Assembly: GCF_023702715.1 (NCBI RefSeq)
Contig: NZ_CP098480.1
Span: 3,410,001-3,474,000 of the forward strand
Length of the DNA: 64,000 nucleotides
Direction: 5' to 3'
Source: Acinetobacter sp. C32I
Lineage (GTDB): Bacteria; Pseudomonadota; Gammaproteobacteria; Pseudomonadales; Moraxellaceae
In this document: positions 17,367-27,600 of the stretch, in pieces
Position numbering within the stretch: position 1 is the stretch's first letter
Layout: each line of letters starts with the position of its first letter
Made by a program: the position numbers and the translations under genes
Notes under the pieces: model-generated
Told to the model about the DNA's origin: nothing
The model's input: the letters and a program-made list of their open reading frames with translations, nothing else
Databases searched by the model: none

Positions 17367-18785
17367 ATGAGTAAACAACAACCTGTATTTGAATTGCGTG
17401 ATGAAGATGAACTTTCATTAGAACTGATTGAAGCACAGTATGCCTTAAAACAAAGTCGAGATAAGAAAAACGCCAAAAGTGTATTGGTGTTGGTCAGCGG
17501 AATTGAACTGGCAGGCAAGGGCGAAGCCGTTAAACAATTGCGTGAATGGTTAGATCCCCGTTATTTACGTGTTAAGGCGGATGCTCCTCAGCTCTTATCA
17601 AATAATCAAACCTTCTGGCAGTCCTATACCCGTTTTATTCCTGCGGAAGGGCAAATCGTGGTGATGTTTGGTAATTGGTATAGCGACCTTTTAACTACTG
17701 CGATGCATGTATCTAAGCCTTTGGATGAAAATCTGTTTGATGCTTATGTTGAGCAGATGCGCGCATTTGAACATGATCTGCAAAATAATCATGTTCATAT
17801 TGTCAAAGTCTGGTTTGATTTGTCTTGGAAATCGTTGCAAAAGCGTTTGGATCAGATAGACGCTTCTGAGCAGCGTTGGCATAAATTGCATGGTTTGGAT
17901 TGGCGCAACAAAAAGCAGTACGATACCTTGCAAGGCTTGAGCCAGCGCTTTACTGACGATTGGTATATTGTGGATGGCGAAGATGAAAAACACCGTGATC
18001 AATGTTTTGCACAATATTTATTACAGACCTTGCAAGAGCTGCCTGAGCATCAAACCAAGGTCACACAGAAATGGCAGCAGGCCAAAATACCCAAAGTCCT
18101 GCTTGAACCTGAACAAGCCAGCTTAGAAAAAGATGACTATAAAGACGAGTTAAGTAAGCTGACCAAAAAAGTGGCCGATACTTTACGCTACGACGAGCGT
18201 AAAGTGGTGATTGCCTTTGAAGGTATGGATGCAGCAGGCAAAGGTGGGGCAATCAAACGGATCGTGAAAAAACTTGACCCGAGAGAGTATGATATTCATA
18301 CCATTGCAGCACCTGAGCGTTATGAATTACGCCGTCCCTATTTGTGGCGTTTCTGGAGCAAGCTGAATGATGGCGGCAAGATCACCATTTTTGATCGGAC
18401 TTGGTATGGTCGGGTGCTGGTTGAGCGGATCGAGGGTTTTGCTTCAACGGTCGAATGGCAACGTGCGTATAGTGAAATCAATCGTTTTGAAGAAAATCTG
18501 GTCGATAGCCAAACCGTGATTGTGAAAATTTGGTTGGCGATTAGTAAGGATGAACAAGCACTACGTTTTAAAGCACGGGAACAAACGCCACATAAGCGTT
18601 TTAAGATTACTGAAGAAGATTGGCGTAACCGCGACAAATGGGATGATTATCTTAATGCCGCTGCGGATATGTTTAAACGAACAGATACCGACTATGCACC
18701 GTGGTATGTGATTGCCACCGATGATAAATATTCAGCACGAATTGAAGTCTTAAAAGCCATTCTCAAACAACTCAAGGCAGATTAA
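17367..18785 (+). CDS. pap: Polyphosphate:AMP phosphotransferase (two-domain PPK2 class II)
   Basis: Transfers phosphate from polyphosphate to AMP, giving ADP. Two tandem PPK2 domains are present, each with a P-loop: GIELAGKGE at residues 45-53 and GMDAAGKGG near 290. Each is followed by the family's lid region, for example FWSKLNDGGKITIFDRTWYG in the second domain. The sequence is very like the Acinetobacter johnsonii enzyme as I remember it; its LSLxLIEAQ begins at residue 16, which matches the ATG at 17367 rather than the one at 17346. Length 472 residues. It is monocistronic. Confidence 0.94.
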   Translation: MSKQQPVFELRDEDELSLELIEAQYALKQSRDKKNAKSVLVLVSGIELAGKGEAVKQLREWLDPRYLRVKADAPQLLSNNQTFWQSYTRFIPAEGQIVVMFGNWYSDLLTTAMHVSKPLDENLFDAYVEQMRAFEHDLQNNHVHIVKVWFDLSWKSLQKRLDQIDASEQRWHKLHGLDWRNKKQYDTLQGLSQRFTDDWYIVDGEDEKHRDQCFAQYLLQTLQELPEHQTKVTQKWQQAKIPKVLLEPEQASLEKDDYKDELSKLTKKVADTLRYDERKVVIAFEGMDAAGKGGAIKRIVKKLDPREYDIHTIAAPERYELRRPYLWRFWSKLNDGGKITIFDRTWYGRVLVERIEGFASTVEWQRAYSEINRFEENLVDSQTVIVKIWLAISKDEQALRFKAREQTPHKRFKITEEDWRNRDKWDDYLNAAADMFKRTDTDYAPWYVIATDDKYSARIEVLKAILKQLKAD

Positions 18786-18812
18786 TCTACCTTGAGTCTC
18801 TGCTTACATGCG

Positions 18813-20105
18813 TTAATTGTTATTTGCCAATTGTGTGCTGTAACTGCGATGTTGTCGGAATACGATTAAGGTGGCGATTAAGCTGGTGATGGCGGCAAAC
18901 ATTAACCAGAAGGCTGGCATACTTTTATTGCCTGATGTTTGTACCAGAAAGGTAGCAATCATTGGGGTCAGACCACCAAAAATAGAGGTGGCGAAGCTAT
19001 AGGCAACCGAGAATCCTGCAATTCGCACTGAACTTGGCATCATTTCGGCCAGCGAAACCACCAAAGCACCATTATAGAAGCTATAAAGTAGCGAGAACCA
19101 CAATAACACCATTAACATATGCGACAGACTAATGGTATGCGTCAACCACGTGAGTAGTGGATAAGCACTGATAAAAATTAAGACTGTGGTGGTGATTAAA
19201 AGCGGTTTTCGGCCAAACTTATCTGAGAGATGTCCACCAATAGGCAACAGGATAAAGTTGCTCAGACCGACCATAATGGTGGCAATCAAACTTTCTGCAC
19301 GGGTTAGATTCAAGACTTCTTTGCCGTAGGTTGGAGTGTAGACGGTAATGAAATAAAACATGGTGGTGGTGGTCGCCACCATACATACACCCGCCAATAC
19401 AATTTTCCAGTTTGCCGCTAAGGTGGTCAAAATTTGTCGTGTTGTTGGATGTTCTTTGCGTGAGGCAAAGGCTTCTGTTTCAACCAGTGACTTACGCAAC
19501 CAGAAAATAAAGGGGATGATGGCACAGCCAACAAAGAATGGAATCCGCCATGCCCAAGCATCGACCTGAGCTTTGGTAAACACCACACTGACGATATAAC
19601 CCAAAACGGCTGCGAAAATGACGGCAACTTGCTGACTGGCCGATTGCCAACTGGTAATAAAACCACGGTTATGCGGCTCCGCAATTTCAGCTAAATAGAC
19701 CGAGACACCACCCAGTTCAACCCCTGCGGAAAAGCCTTGCGCTAGACGCCCCACGAAAATCAACACGGTTGCGGCAAAGCCAATACTGGCATAGCTGGGC
19801 GTGAAGGCAATGATTAATGAACCAAAGGCCATAATACTCAGGGTCACCATCAGACCGCGGCGACGGCCGATGCGATCGACATAAGGGCCAAGCACCAAGG
19901 CACCGATTGGCCGCATCAGAAAGCTGACGGCAAATACGAGGAAGGTTTTCATCAGTGCAGCATAGCTGCTGTCTGAATGGAAAAAGGTTTCACCTATGGC
20001 TTGTGCATAGAGTCCGAACAGAAAGAAGTCGTATTGTTCAAGGAAGTTCCCGCTGGTCACGTTGAAAATTGAACGGACCCGAGAAGGAGATTGGCTAGTT
20101 TGCAC
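18813..20105 (-). CDS. MFS citrate/tricarballylate-type proton symporter
   Basis: Inner-membrane transporter of the metabolite:H+ symporter branch of MFS, 430 residues and 12 helices. Family marks are GNFLEQYDFFLFGLYA (18-33), the loop motif GPYVDRIGRRRGL (about 73-85), RLAQGFSAGVELGGVSVYLAEIA (about 118-140) and a second DKFGRKP loop. These match CitA/TcuC citrate and tricarballylate carriers closely, so citrate or a related tricarboxylate is the likely substrate. It starts at GTG with GGAG nine bases upstream. Converges with pap across 27 bp. Confidence 0.85.
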   Translation of the reverse strand: MQTSQSPSRVRSIFNVTSGNFLEQYDFFLFGLYAQAIGETFFHSDSSYAALMKTFLVFAVSFLMRPIGALVLGPYVDRIGRRRGLMVTLSIMAFGSLIIAFTPSYASIGFAATVLIFVGRLAQGFSAGVELGGVSVYLAEIAEPHNRGFITSWQSASQQVAVIFAAVLGYIVSVVFTKAQVDAWAWRIPFFVGCAIIPFIFWLRKSLVETEAFASRKEHPTTRQILTTLAANWKIVLAGVCMVATTTTMFYFITVYTPTYGKEVLNLTRAESLIATIMVGLSNFILLPIGGHLSDKFGRKPLLITTTVLIFISAYPLLTWLTHTISLSHMLMVLLWFSLLYSFYNGALVVSLAEMMPSSVRIAGFSVAYSFATSIFGGLTPMIATFLVQTSGNKSMPAFWLMFAAITSLIATLIVFRQHRSYSTQLANNN

Positions 20106-20224
20106 AACGACGCTCCATCATCTATTTATCATCGAGATGTGGAGATTAAAAATACAATCTTTATGGAAGCTTAAAAAATTAAGTGAATATTAACGTATTT
20201 GTGTGGTTTTTTTATTGATCTGTT

Positions 20225-20259
20225 ACATCACTGTAAACATCAGCATTTTACAGTGATGT
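20225..20259. repeat. Perfect 13-bp inverted repeat
   Basis: Arms ACATCACTGTAAA and TTTACAGTGATGT are separated by 9 bp, between the end of the 20281 gene and the start of the MFS gene. There is no T run on the exit side of either strand, so it is not a standard intrinsic terminator. It may be a factor-assisted terminator or an operator for the symporter gene about 120 bp away. Confidence 0.6.
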
Positions 20260-20280
20260 GCAGAGGAGGCCTAAGTTGCA

Positions 20281-20787
20281 TCAAGCTACAATGGTACTGC
20301 GACTTTTTTGCTGAATACGTTTGGCAAGGTTGTAGCAATCTTGCACATGTGCTTCAGTGATTTTTCGCATCATGAAATAACCGAGGCTGGCCGCAACAAT
20401 TTGCCCACCCAAGGGAATAAATTTGGTCACTTGCTTGGTGGCAATTTTAGTGAAAAAGCCATTAAAAGAGGCTTTCATTGCAGTACGTGCCACCACAAAA
20501 CCTGAGAACTCAAAGCCGCGTTTACGCAACTCATCCCAATGAATTTTTTTAGTTTCAGGGTCATAGACACTAATATGTTCAGGAGCGAGACCAAAACGGG
20601 CATTAATATAGGGAATCACTTGTGTCAGCATCCCCAAGTCCACCACAACATCAAAAAATGGAATTGGTACAATCGCTGCACCCGCTGACCAATAGGCACG
20701 TTTCTTGGCCAGTTCCAGACATTCTTCACGAATCTGTTCCAAGTTTAGGCTTGGATCAATGGAATCAGGAATTTTTTCAATTTTCAT
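20281..20787 (-). CDS. Small DUF697/EcsC-like membrane-associated protein
   Basis: A 168-residue protein of unknown function. Residues 35-60 (AAIVPIPFFDVVVDLGMLTQ) and 130-150 (IPLGGQIVAASLGYFMMRK) form two hydrophobic, Gly-rich segments in the style of the DUF697/YcjF-like and EcsC-like families. The remainder is helical and charged. I chose the ATG at 20787, which has TTTAGG about 8 bp upstream, over one 36 bp earlier. Transcribed alone. The family link is tentative. Confidence 0.65.
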   Translation of the reverse strand: MKIEKIPDSIDPSLNLEQIREECLELAKKRAYWSAGAAIVPIPFFDVVVDLGMLTQVIPYINARFGLAPEHISVYDPETKKIHWDELRKRGFEFSGFVVARTAMKASFNGFFTKIATKQVTKFIPLGGQIVAASLGYFMMRKITEAHVQDCYNLAKRIQQKSRSTIVA

Positions 20788-20970
20788 AAAGTTATACCTA
20801 AAGTCTATCCCTTGATAGTACATTCAATCGCATGGCAGGGTGAATTTCAAAACAATTTTTTTATTTCCTTGTGTGTTTAGCGTGACATAGTGATTTGAAG
20901 TTGTATAGTGATGAATATGTACGATTTTGTGCAACTAAATGATCGTTTTGTGATGAGGTTATATTAACGC

Positions 20971-23900
20971 ATGGGGATTCATGTTATTCAAAGTCAACGC
21001 CTTGATGTGTTATTACAAGGTGTGATGGCATCAATTACCCAACCGAGTACGACACCCTTTCAGGTGTTTAAAACCCAGCATTTTATTGTCCCGAGTCCTG
21101 CACAAGAACAATGGTTGACGCAAAAAATTGCCGAACAACAAGGCATGACCGCCAACTATCAATTTCATCAACGCATTCGTGGTTTTCAATGGTATGCCTA
21201 TCAACAGGTATTAGAGAATAAAGAACAAGTTCGGAAAGCCAATATTCCACGCTTGATTTTAAAGTGGCGTATTCATCAAGCTTTACAGCCTTTTATTCAA
21301 TCCGAACAGAATACTTTGGCGCAAACACATCCCTTATATTCGATTGTGCAGCGGATTTATGCCAGTGCCGATCAACTGCAACAAGGCACTGAAAAACAAC
21401 TAAAAAAACAAAGTATGCTGTATTGGGTGGCGGAGCAAGTTTCGCAGCTGTTTAACAACTACATGATTTATCGTGGTCATTGTCAACGCGGCTGCCAAAG
21501 CAATTGTACCTGTGCGGGGAATTGGCTATCGACTTGGGGACAGAATAAAGCCTTAAATATCGAACAATTGATTGCGCATACGGATCAACAAACTTCAGCC
21601 TTTAGCTTGCAGCAAACTGAACAGTTGGAAGCTTGGCAGCGTTGGTTGTGGCAAAACTACTTTCATGATGATTTTGTTGAAATACAAAGTATTGATGCTG
21701 ATTTCTGGCAACTTCTAGACAATCAGCAGACACGATCCCGAGCTTTGGCACAACTGCCGAATCAGGTGATTGTATTTACGATTCTAGATTTACCACCGAG
21801 CCAACTGCAATTTTTACGTCGCTTGGGACAGTATTTGGATGTGGTGATTCTGCACTATAACCCATCGCAGGAATATTGGGCCGACAGTGTCGATCCACTC
21901 TGGAAAAAGCGTTATGACCTCGGCGTGAAAGAGCGCTATATCGCCAAACATCCCCATGCCAGTGATGCAGACATTGCTGCATTCTTTGACAGTTTTAGCT
22001 TGGGCTTTAATGCTTTAAACCGAGAATCTCGGCATCCCTTACTGACACGCTTAGGTAAGCAAGCGCGTGATCATTTTTCGCTGTTGTCGCAACTGGCGAC
22101 AGGAGAAGAGGGGAAATGGGTGGATGCTTTTGAGGATTATTTTCCTGAAACGTTACTCGGTAAAATTCAGTCGGATATTTTCTACTTAGCTGAACCTCAG
22201 GCTCAGCAATATGAACTTGCACCTGAGGATGAATCAATTCAGATCCATGTTTGCCATTCCAGTGTACGACAGCTCGAAGTCTTAAAAGAGCAGTTACTGC
22301 ATTGGCTGTCTCAAACAGATACGACACCGCGTCGCCCAAGTGATGTGCTGGTTTTGACCCCGAATCTAGCGGAGCTTGAGCCCTTGATCCGCAGTGTCTT
22401 TCCTGCGTTGGCCCATGAGCACGAGGTGTTCTTACCTGTAAAAATTGCAGGGGTGGCGCAGCTAGATGCGTTAAATGCGTGGCGTGCTGTACTTGGACGC
22501 TTGCAATTGACACAGGGCCGTTTTACGCAGGATGACTTTGCTGATTGGCTCAATCTTTCCGCGACGCAACAACGTTATGGGCTGGATTATACGCAGGCAC
22601 AACGGATTTTGAGTTTACTCGATGATGCTGGCTTTAAGCGTGGTTTGGATGCTGAACATTTAAAACAAACGCTCAGTGATGACGACCAAGACTATCGTTA
22701 TAGTTTTAAATTTGCTCTCGATCGTTTGGCGCTTGGGATTGCCGTGCCTGCCCATGTGATGGTGCAGGAGATACTCAGTTATGCCTTGGTACAGCCAAGT
22801 GATTTTGAACTGATTGGGATTCTGATTCAGATCTATCGCGATTTAGCGCTTCGACGTGATTGGTTACTGGCACATGAACAAGGTCAACGTTTGCCGGTCG
22901 AGTTTTGGCTACAGCGAATCAAACAGGATGTACAGGAGTTTGAGCAAGCCGATGTGGTTGCTTTAAAAGCAATTCGTGAAATTATTCAGAAACAAGAGCG
23001 GATGCTGACCTTGGCCAGCTACTACGAAGATGCGGAAACACAGTTGCGCCAAATTTCTTTGCCATTGCCTTATATCATCGAAGAAATTCAACGAAGCCTA
23101 GAAAGCCAGTCCGCACAAGTTGAACCGACAGGACAAATTACCTTTAGTCAGATTGGACAGATTCGCCCGATTCCTTATCGGCTGATTGTGTTGCTGAACT
23201 TGGATACGGGCAAATTTCCAAATCGGGACAGCCATATTCCGTTTGATTTGATGGATGCACTGCGTCAGCAATTGGGTGATCGTTCTCGTTTGGAGGATGA
23301 TCAGGGGGCATTTTTGGATGCCATCTTATTGGCACAAGAACAGGTTTGGCTGTTTTATAATGGCTTTGATCTCAATGATGGCGAAGTCAGAGAGCCATCC
23401 AGTGTGTTGCAGGGGTTCCGTGATCATTTGGCTTTGATTGTAAAACCGACGAGCAGCGAAGATGGCCCTCCTTTATCCGAAGTGGATCTAGCCGGATTAG
23501 ATGCTTTGCAAGTCCCGGCACAGCTTTATCCGCTGTACCATTTACATCGTCTACAGCCGTTCGATCCACTCGGCTTTGTCTCGGATCGTCCTGTGCGCTT
23601 TCAAGACCAATGGTTTAAGGTCGCTTCACAGATTCAGCAAGTCAAAGGTGAGCGACAGGCGTGGGCCAATACTGCCTATCCTGTTGAACAAAATGAAATG
23701 ATCATTTTGGAGAGTCAGCAATGGGTTCAAGATATCAGTTTCCCTGCGCGGCTGTATTTAAAGACCTTAGGTGTGGAAAATTTAACTGCACAAGCCTTGG
23801 TCGATCAATCTGAGCCGTTATTACTCGATGGTCTCGGTAAATATGCCATTCGGCATTTTTTACAGCAGCAGGATGACCAGCTCTCTCCAAGTCTTTTGCA

Positions 23901-24609
23901 AGATCAGCTGCCCGTTGGCAAAGTTCAGCACAGTGCTTGGCTGCAAAGTCGCTTAGAGCAGCAACGCTTGTTGGAGCGCTTGCAGCAGTATGCCCCAGCC
24001 CCGACTGAAACCACGCAACGGGTTTGGCGGGTCTCGAAACAATTACAAATCGCCTGTGTGACTCCGAAACAGCTGACTCAAGATTGGGTCAGTTTGGAGG
24101 CGTCAAGTGCACGAGCCAAGCGCTTTGCCAAAGTCTGGCTGGAATATCTGCTTTGGTTGGCGCTAATCAATAGTGACGCTGCTACAGAGAAGCGTCGAAT
24201 TGTAGTGTTTAGCGATCAGACCGTGATTTGTGAAGGCCTAAGTTCACAACAGGCACAGCATTATTTAAATGCATGGTTACAGCTTTGGCACGATGCACAG
24301 CAGCAACCTGTGGTCTTGCCTGCTGCCTTAGTGTTAAAGCCTTTAGAAAAGGGCAAACAATATGAATGGATTGAGCTGGATTCAACTCAGGTGTTAACTG
24401 AAGAGAGTCAAAAGCAAGTATTGAAGGACTGGAATGATACGGGTGATTTCTCGGGTTTTGATATGACCCAGAATGAAGCTTGTAAATTGCACCGCGATTG
24501 GCAGTTCATTTTGCAAGAGCAAGATGCAACTGCTTTATTACAGTATGCCTGTGATCATTATTCCTTTGCTTTATATCAACCGATTTTTGAATTTTTACGG
24601 GTGGAGTAA
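20971..24609 (+). CDS. recC: Exonuclease V subunit RecC
   Basis: Chi-recognising scaffold subunit of the RecBCD helicase-nuclease that processes DNA double-strand ends. The 1212 residues have the usual RecC start, IHVIQSQRLDVLL, with a PSPAQEQWLTQKIAEQQG stretch. The inactivated helicase domains follow, with QIRPIPYRLIVLLNLDTGKFP near residue 730 and RVWRVSKQLQIACVTPKQLT in the C-terminal part. First gene of recC-recB-recD; recB begins 3 bp after its stop. Length is slightly above E. coli RecC (1122). Confidence 0.95.
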   Translation: MGIHVIQSQRLDVLLQGVMASITQPSTTPFQVFKTQHFIVPSPAQEQWLTQKIAEQQGMTANYQFHQRIRGFQWYAYQQVLENKEQVRKANIPRLILKWRIHQALQPFIQSEQNTLAQTHPLYSIVQRIYASADQLQQGTEKQLKKQSMLYWVAEQVSQLFNNYMIYRGHCQRGCQSNCTCAGNWLSTWGQNKALNIEQLIAHTDQQTSAFSLQQTEQLEAWQRWLWQNYFHDDFVEIQSIDADFWQLLDNQQTRSRALAQLPNQVIVFTILDLPPSQLQFLRRLGQYLDVVILHYNPSQEYWADSVDPLWKKRYDLGVKERYIAKHPHASDADIAAFFDSFSLGFNALNRESRHPLLTRLGKQARDHFSLLSQLATGEEGKWVDAFEDYFPETLLGKIQSDIFYLAEPQAQQYELAPEDESIQIHVCHSSVRQLEVLKEQLLHWLSQTDTTPRRPSDVLVLTPNLAELEPLIRSVFPALAHEHEVFLPVKIAGVAQLDALNAWRAVLGRLQLTQGRFTQDDFADWLNLSATQQRYGLDYTQAQRILSLLDDAGFKRGLDAEHLKQTLSDDDQDYRYSFKFALDRLALGIAVPAHVMVQEILSYALVQPSDFELIGILIQIYRDLALRRDWLLAHEQGQRLPVEFWLQRIKQDVQEFEQADVVALKAIREIIQKQERMLTLASYYEDAETQLRQISLPLPYIIEEIQRSLESQSAQVEPTGQITFSQIGQIRPIPYRLIVLLNLDTGKFPNRDSHIPFDLMDALRQQLGDRSRLEDDQGAFLDAILLAQEQVWLFYNGFDLNDGEVREPSSVLQGFRDHLALIVKPTSSEDGPPLSEVDLAGLDALQVPAQLYPLYHLHRLQPFDPLGFVSDRPVRFQDQWFKVASQIQQVKGERQAWANTAYPVEQNEMIILESQQWVQDISFPARLYLKTLGVENLTAQALVDQSEPLLLDGLGKYAIRHFLQQQDDQLSPSLLQDQLPVGKVQHSAWLQSRLEQQRLLERLQQYAPAPTETTQRVWRVSKQLQIACVTPKQLTQDWVSLEASSARAKRFAKVWLEYLLWLALINSDAATEKRRIVVFSDQTVICEGLSSQQAQHYLNAWLQLWHDAQQQPVVLPAALVLKPLEKGKQYEWIELDSTQVLTEESQKQVLKDWNDTGDFSGFDMTQNEACKLHRDWQFILQEQDATALLQYACDHYSFALYQPIFEFLRVE

Positions 24610-24612
24610 GAC

Positions 24613-27600
24613 ATGAACTCAAAGTATCCTGTGTCTTATCAGCCGATTGGTGATATTCAATTTGAAGGGCTGCATTTAATCGAAGCCTCTGCAGGAACAG
24701 GGAAAACCTATACGCTATCCAGTTTGATGGTGCGGATTTTCTTAGAGAAATATCTGCCTAATCAGGTGATTGCCACCACCTTTACCCGTGCTGCAGCCGC
24801 AGAACTGAAAACGCGTATCCGTTTACGCTTGGTCGAAATCCTTGAATTTTTAGAGCCTTTCCGTGATGTATTGGAACAAGATATTCAGGCCAAGGCATTA
24901 CAAGAGTCTGATCCCTTAAAACAACAGGTCTTACAAAACTTTGCGCCGCGGATTGCCTACGCCTGTGAACGGCTAAAATTGGTCATCGATCAATTGGATG
25001 AATTGTTTGTTGGAACCTTGGATAGTTTTAGTCAAAAGCTATTGCGTGAGTTTGCCTTTGAAAGTGGCAAAATCGAACGCGCTGAAATCACAGAGGATGC
25101 CAAAAGCTATACCCGTCAGTTAATTCATGATGTGTTGCGGGAATGGATTCAGACTCAACCACAGCAAGTGATCAATGCCTTGTATAGTGTGGGGGGGCTG
25201 AAAAGTGTCGATCATTTTGTCGGGATGGTGGAAAGCTCGCTGAATTTTAGTTCAGCACAATTTAAACTGCCTGCCATGCCTGAGATTGAGTTGGCTCAGT
25301 TGCAGCAGTGGCAACAGCAAGCACAGCAGATTGACCTGAGCAGCTTGGCTGAATACTTTCAGTTAGAGGGCGCCTATTATGCACATATCAATGGTGCTTC
25401 TTTCCGTAACAATGCCTTTCATAAACTGTTTACAGAATCCTTGCCGCCCTTATTAACTGCACTCAATAGTCCTGAGAATATACAGATCTTTGATGCCTAT
25501 TTTGCCGATTCACGTGATGCGGTGTTTAAGTTTTTAGACAAACTCGAAGCACAAAAAATTTTTAAGAAATGTCCTGCGGAAATTGCCGAGGGCTTCTATC
25601 AACATCCATGCGTGTTGCAACTGCAAAAGCTGTTTCACGCTGTACAGCAGACTCAGCAAGAATTTGAGCAGTTACAGGTCTATTTAAAAGCCTATTTATG
25701 TGTTGAAGTCAAAAAGCGTTTGCCTCAAGTGTTGCAGCAAAAAGGGGAGACCACCTTTGCTCAGCAAATCAAGACTTTGTCTGAAGCTTTAAAAGGCGAG
25801 CAAGGACAATCTTTCGCGGTATTTGTACAGTCACGCTATCCATTGATTCTGGTGGATGAATTTCAGGATACCAACCAAGATCAAGATGATATGTTGGCCA
25901 GTATCTGGCGCCATCCGCAACGTTATCAAAAAGGCTGCATGATTATGGTGGGTGACCGTAAGCAGGCGATTTATGGTTTCCGTGGTGGAGATATGCTGAC
26001 TTTCCTGAATGCTTATCAGGATATTATGGCCAAACAGGGGCGTGAGTATAAATTGGTGCATAACCACCGTTCGGTGAAAGAACTGGTTGAAGTGGTGGAT
26101 CTGCTGTTTCAGCGCCAGATCGATTTTGGTGAGCAGGTCAGCTATGACCCGATTCAAGCGGGTTCACGTCCACATCCCGCCTTGGTTGAAAATGCACAAT
26201 TTAATCCGCAGCCTTTACGTTGGGTACAACTACACGAAGGCAATGAACAGGCCACACAGGTGGCGTGGCAGATTCAGCACTTACTCAACCAAGCCTATTT
26301 AAAGCAATTGTACTTAGAGGGTGATGTCCCAACTGCGATTGATGAAGATGATATTGCCATTCTTTCGCGTAGCCATCGCCAACTGGATGAAGTGCAATAT
26401 GTATTGGAACGTATGGGGATTCGGGTCAATCGACCTTCGAAACGGAGTGTATTTGATTCCAGCATTGCACAGGATGTAGGGGCCCTGCTCACGGCGTTGC
26501 TTCATCCTTATGATGAAGCCAAGCTCAAACGGGCTTTGCTCAGTCGTTTATTTGGCTTTGATTTGGCTCGACTATTGGCCTTAGAACAAAGTGCAGAAGG
26601 CTTGAGCGAATATATTCAGCAGTTTGATGACATACGTGAAATGTGGCTGAATCAGGGCTTTTTATCGGCATGGCAGCGTTGCTTAAATCAGTTTGGTCTT
26701 TGGCAGCAACTGGTGGCCACACAAAGTAAAGACAATGAACGTGCTGTGGTGAATTTACGCCACCTCACTGATCTCTTGAGTCAGCACAGTGAACATGTAC
26801 AAGGGATGCAAAACCTGTATCACTGGTATTTAAAACAATTAAATTCGCCAAGTGATCGCGATTGGGAGCTTGAACACAAGCTGTCCAGTGAAGCAGGTGT
26901 GCAACTGATGACCATTCATCAGTCCAAAGGCTTGGAGTTTAAAATCGTGTTTTTACTGGGGGCGAATAAGGCCTTTGCTGAAGTACAGAAAACACTGAAT
27001 TTTTCTACCACTGAAATCCAGTTGCCTGAAACGGGTCAAATACGGACGCAACGGGTGGTAGCCGTGGCAGATAAAAACTTTTTACAGCAAACCGAGCTGG
27101 ATCAACATCAGCAACGCGCTTTGGCGGAACAAAATCGGTTATGGTATGTGGCACTAACACGTGCCAGTCACCGTGTTTACGCCGTGTTTGAACCGGAAAA
27201 AGGCGATAAAAATAAGTTTTCAGGTTTGGCTTTTTGGAAGAATCAGGGCGATAACTTTCAACATCCCTATAGTGCCGATGCTGAGCTGATCTTAGCGCGA
27301 CCACAAGCCTTACAGATGCAACAAACTCAACAACAGCGCGTACTGTTGGCCCAAACACTGCCGACACAACGTTTTTATGCACGCGGAAAAACCAGTTTTA
27401 GCTATCTGGCACAACATTTAAAGCATAAAGCGACTCGGGCTGATCGCTTGGCCAATATCGATATTGATTTTGAGCAAGCTGAAGATGAGTTGAATCTTGC
27501 TGAATTGGAAAATAAAACCACAGCTCAGCCGATTGCCTGGATTAAACAGTATTTCCCGAAAGGGACCTTGGCAGGTAATTTCCTGCATGAGATTTTTGAG

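Noticed and set aside
22007..22513. 168-codon minus-strand frame inside recC
   Set aside because: Fully antisense to the conserved RecC coding region; composition is typical of a shadow frame.
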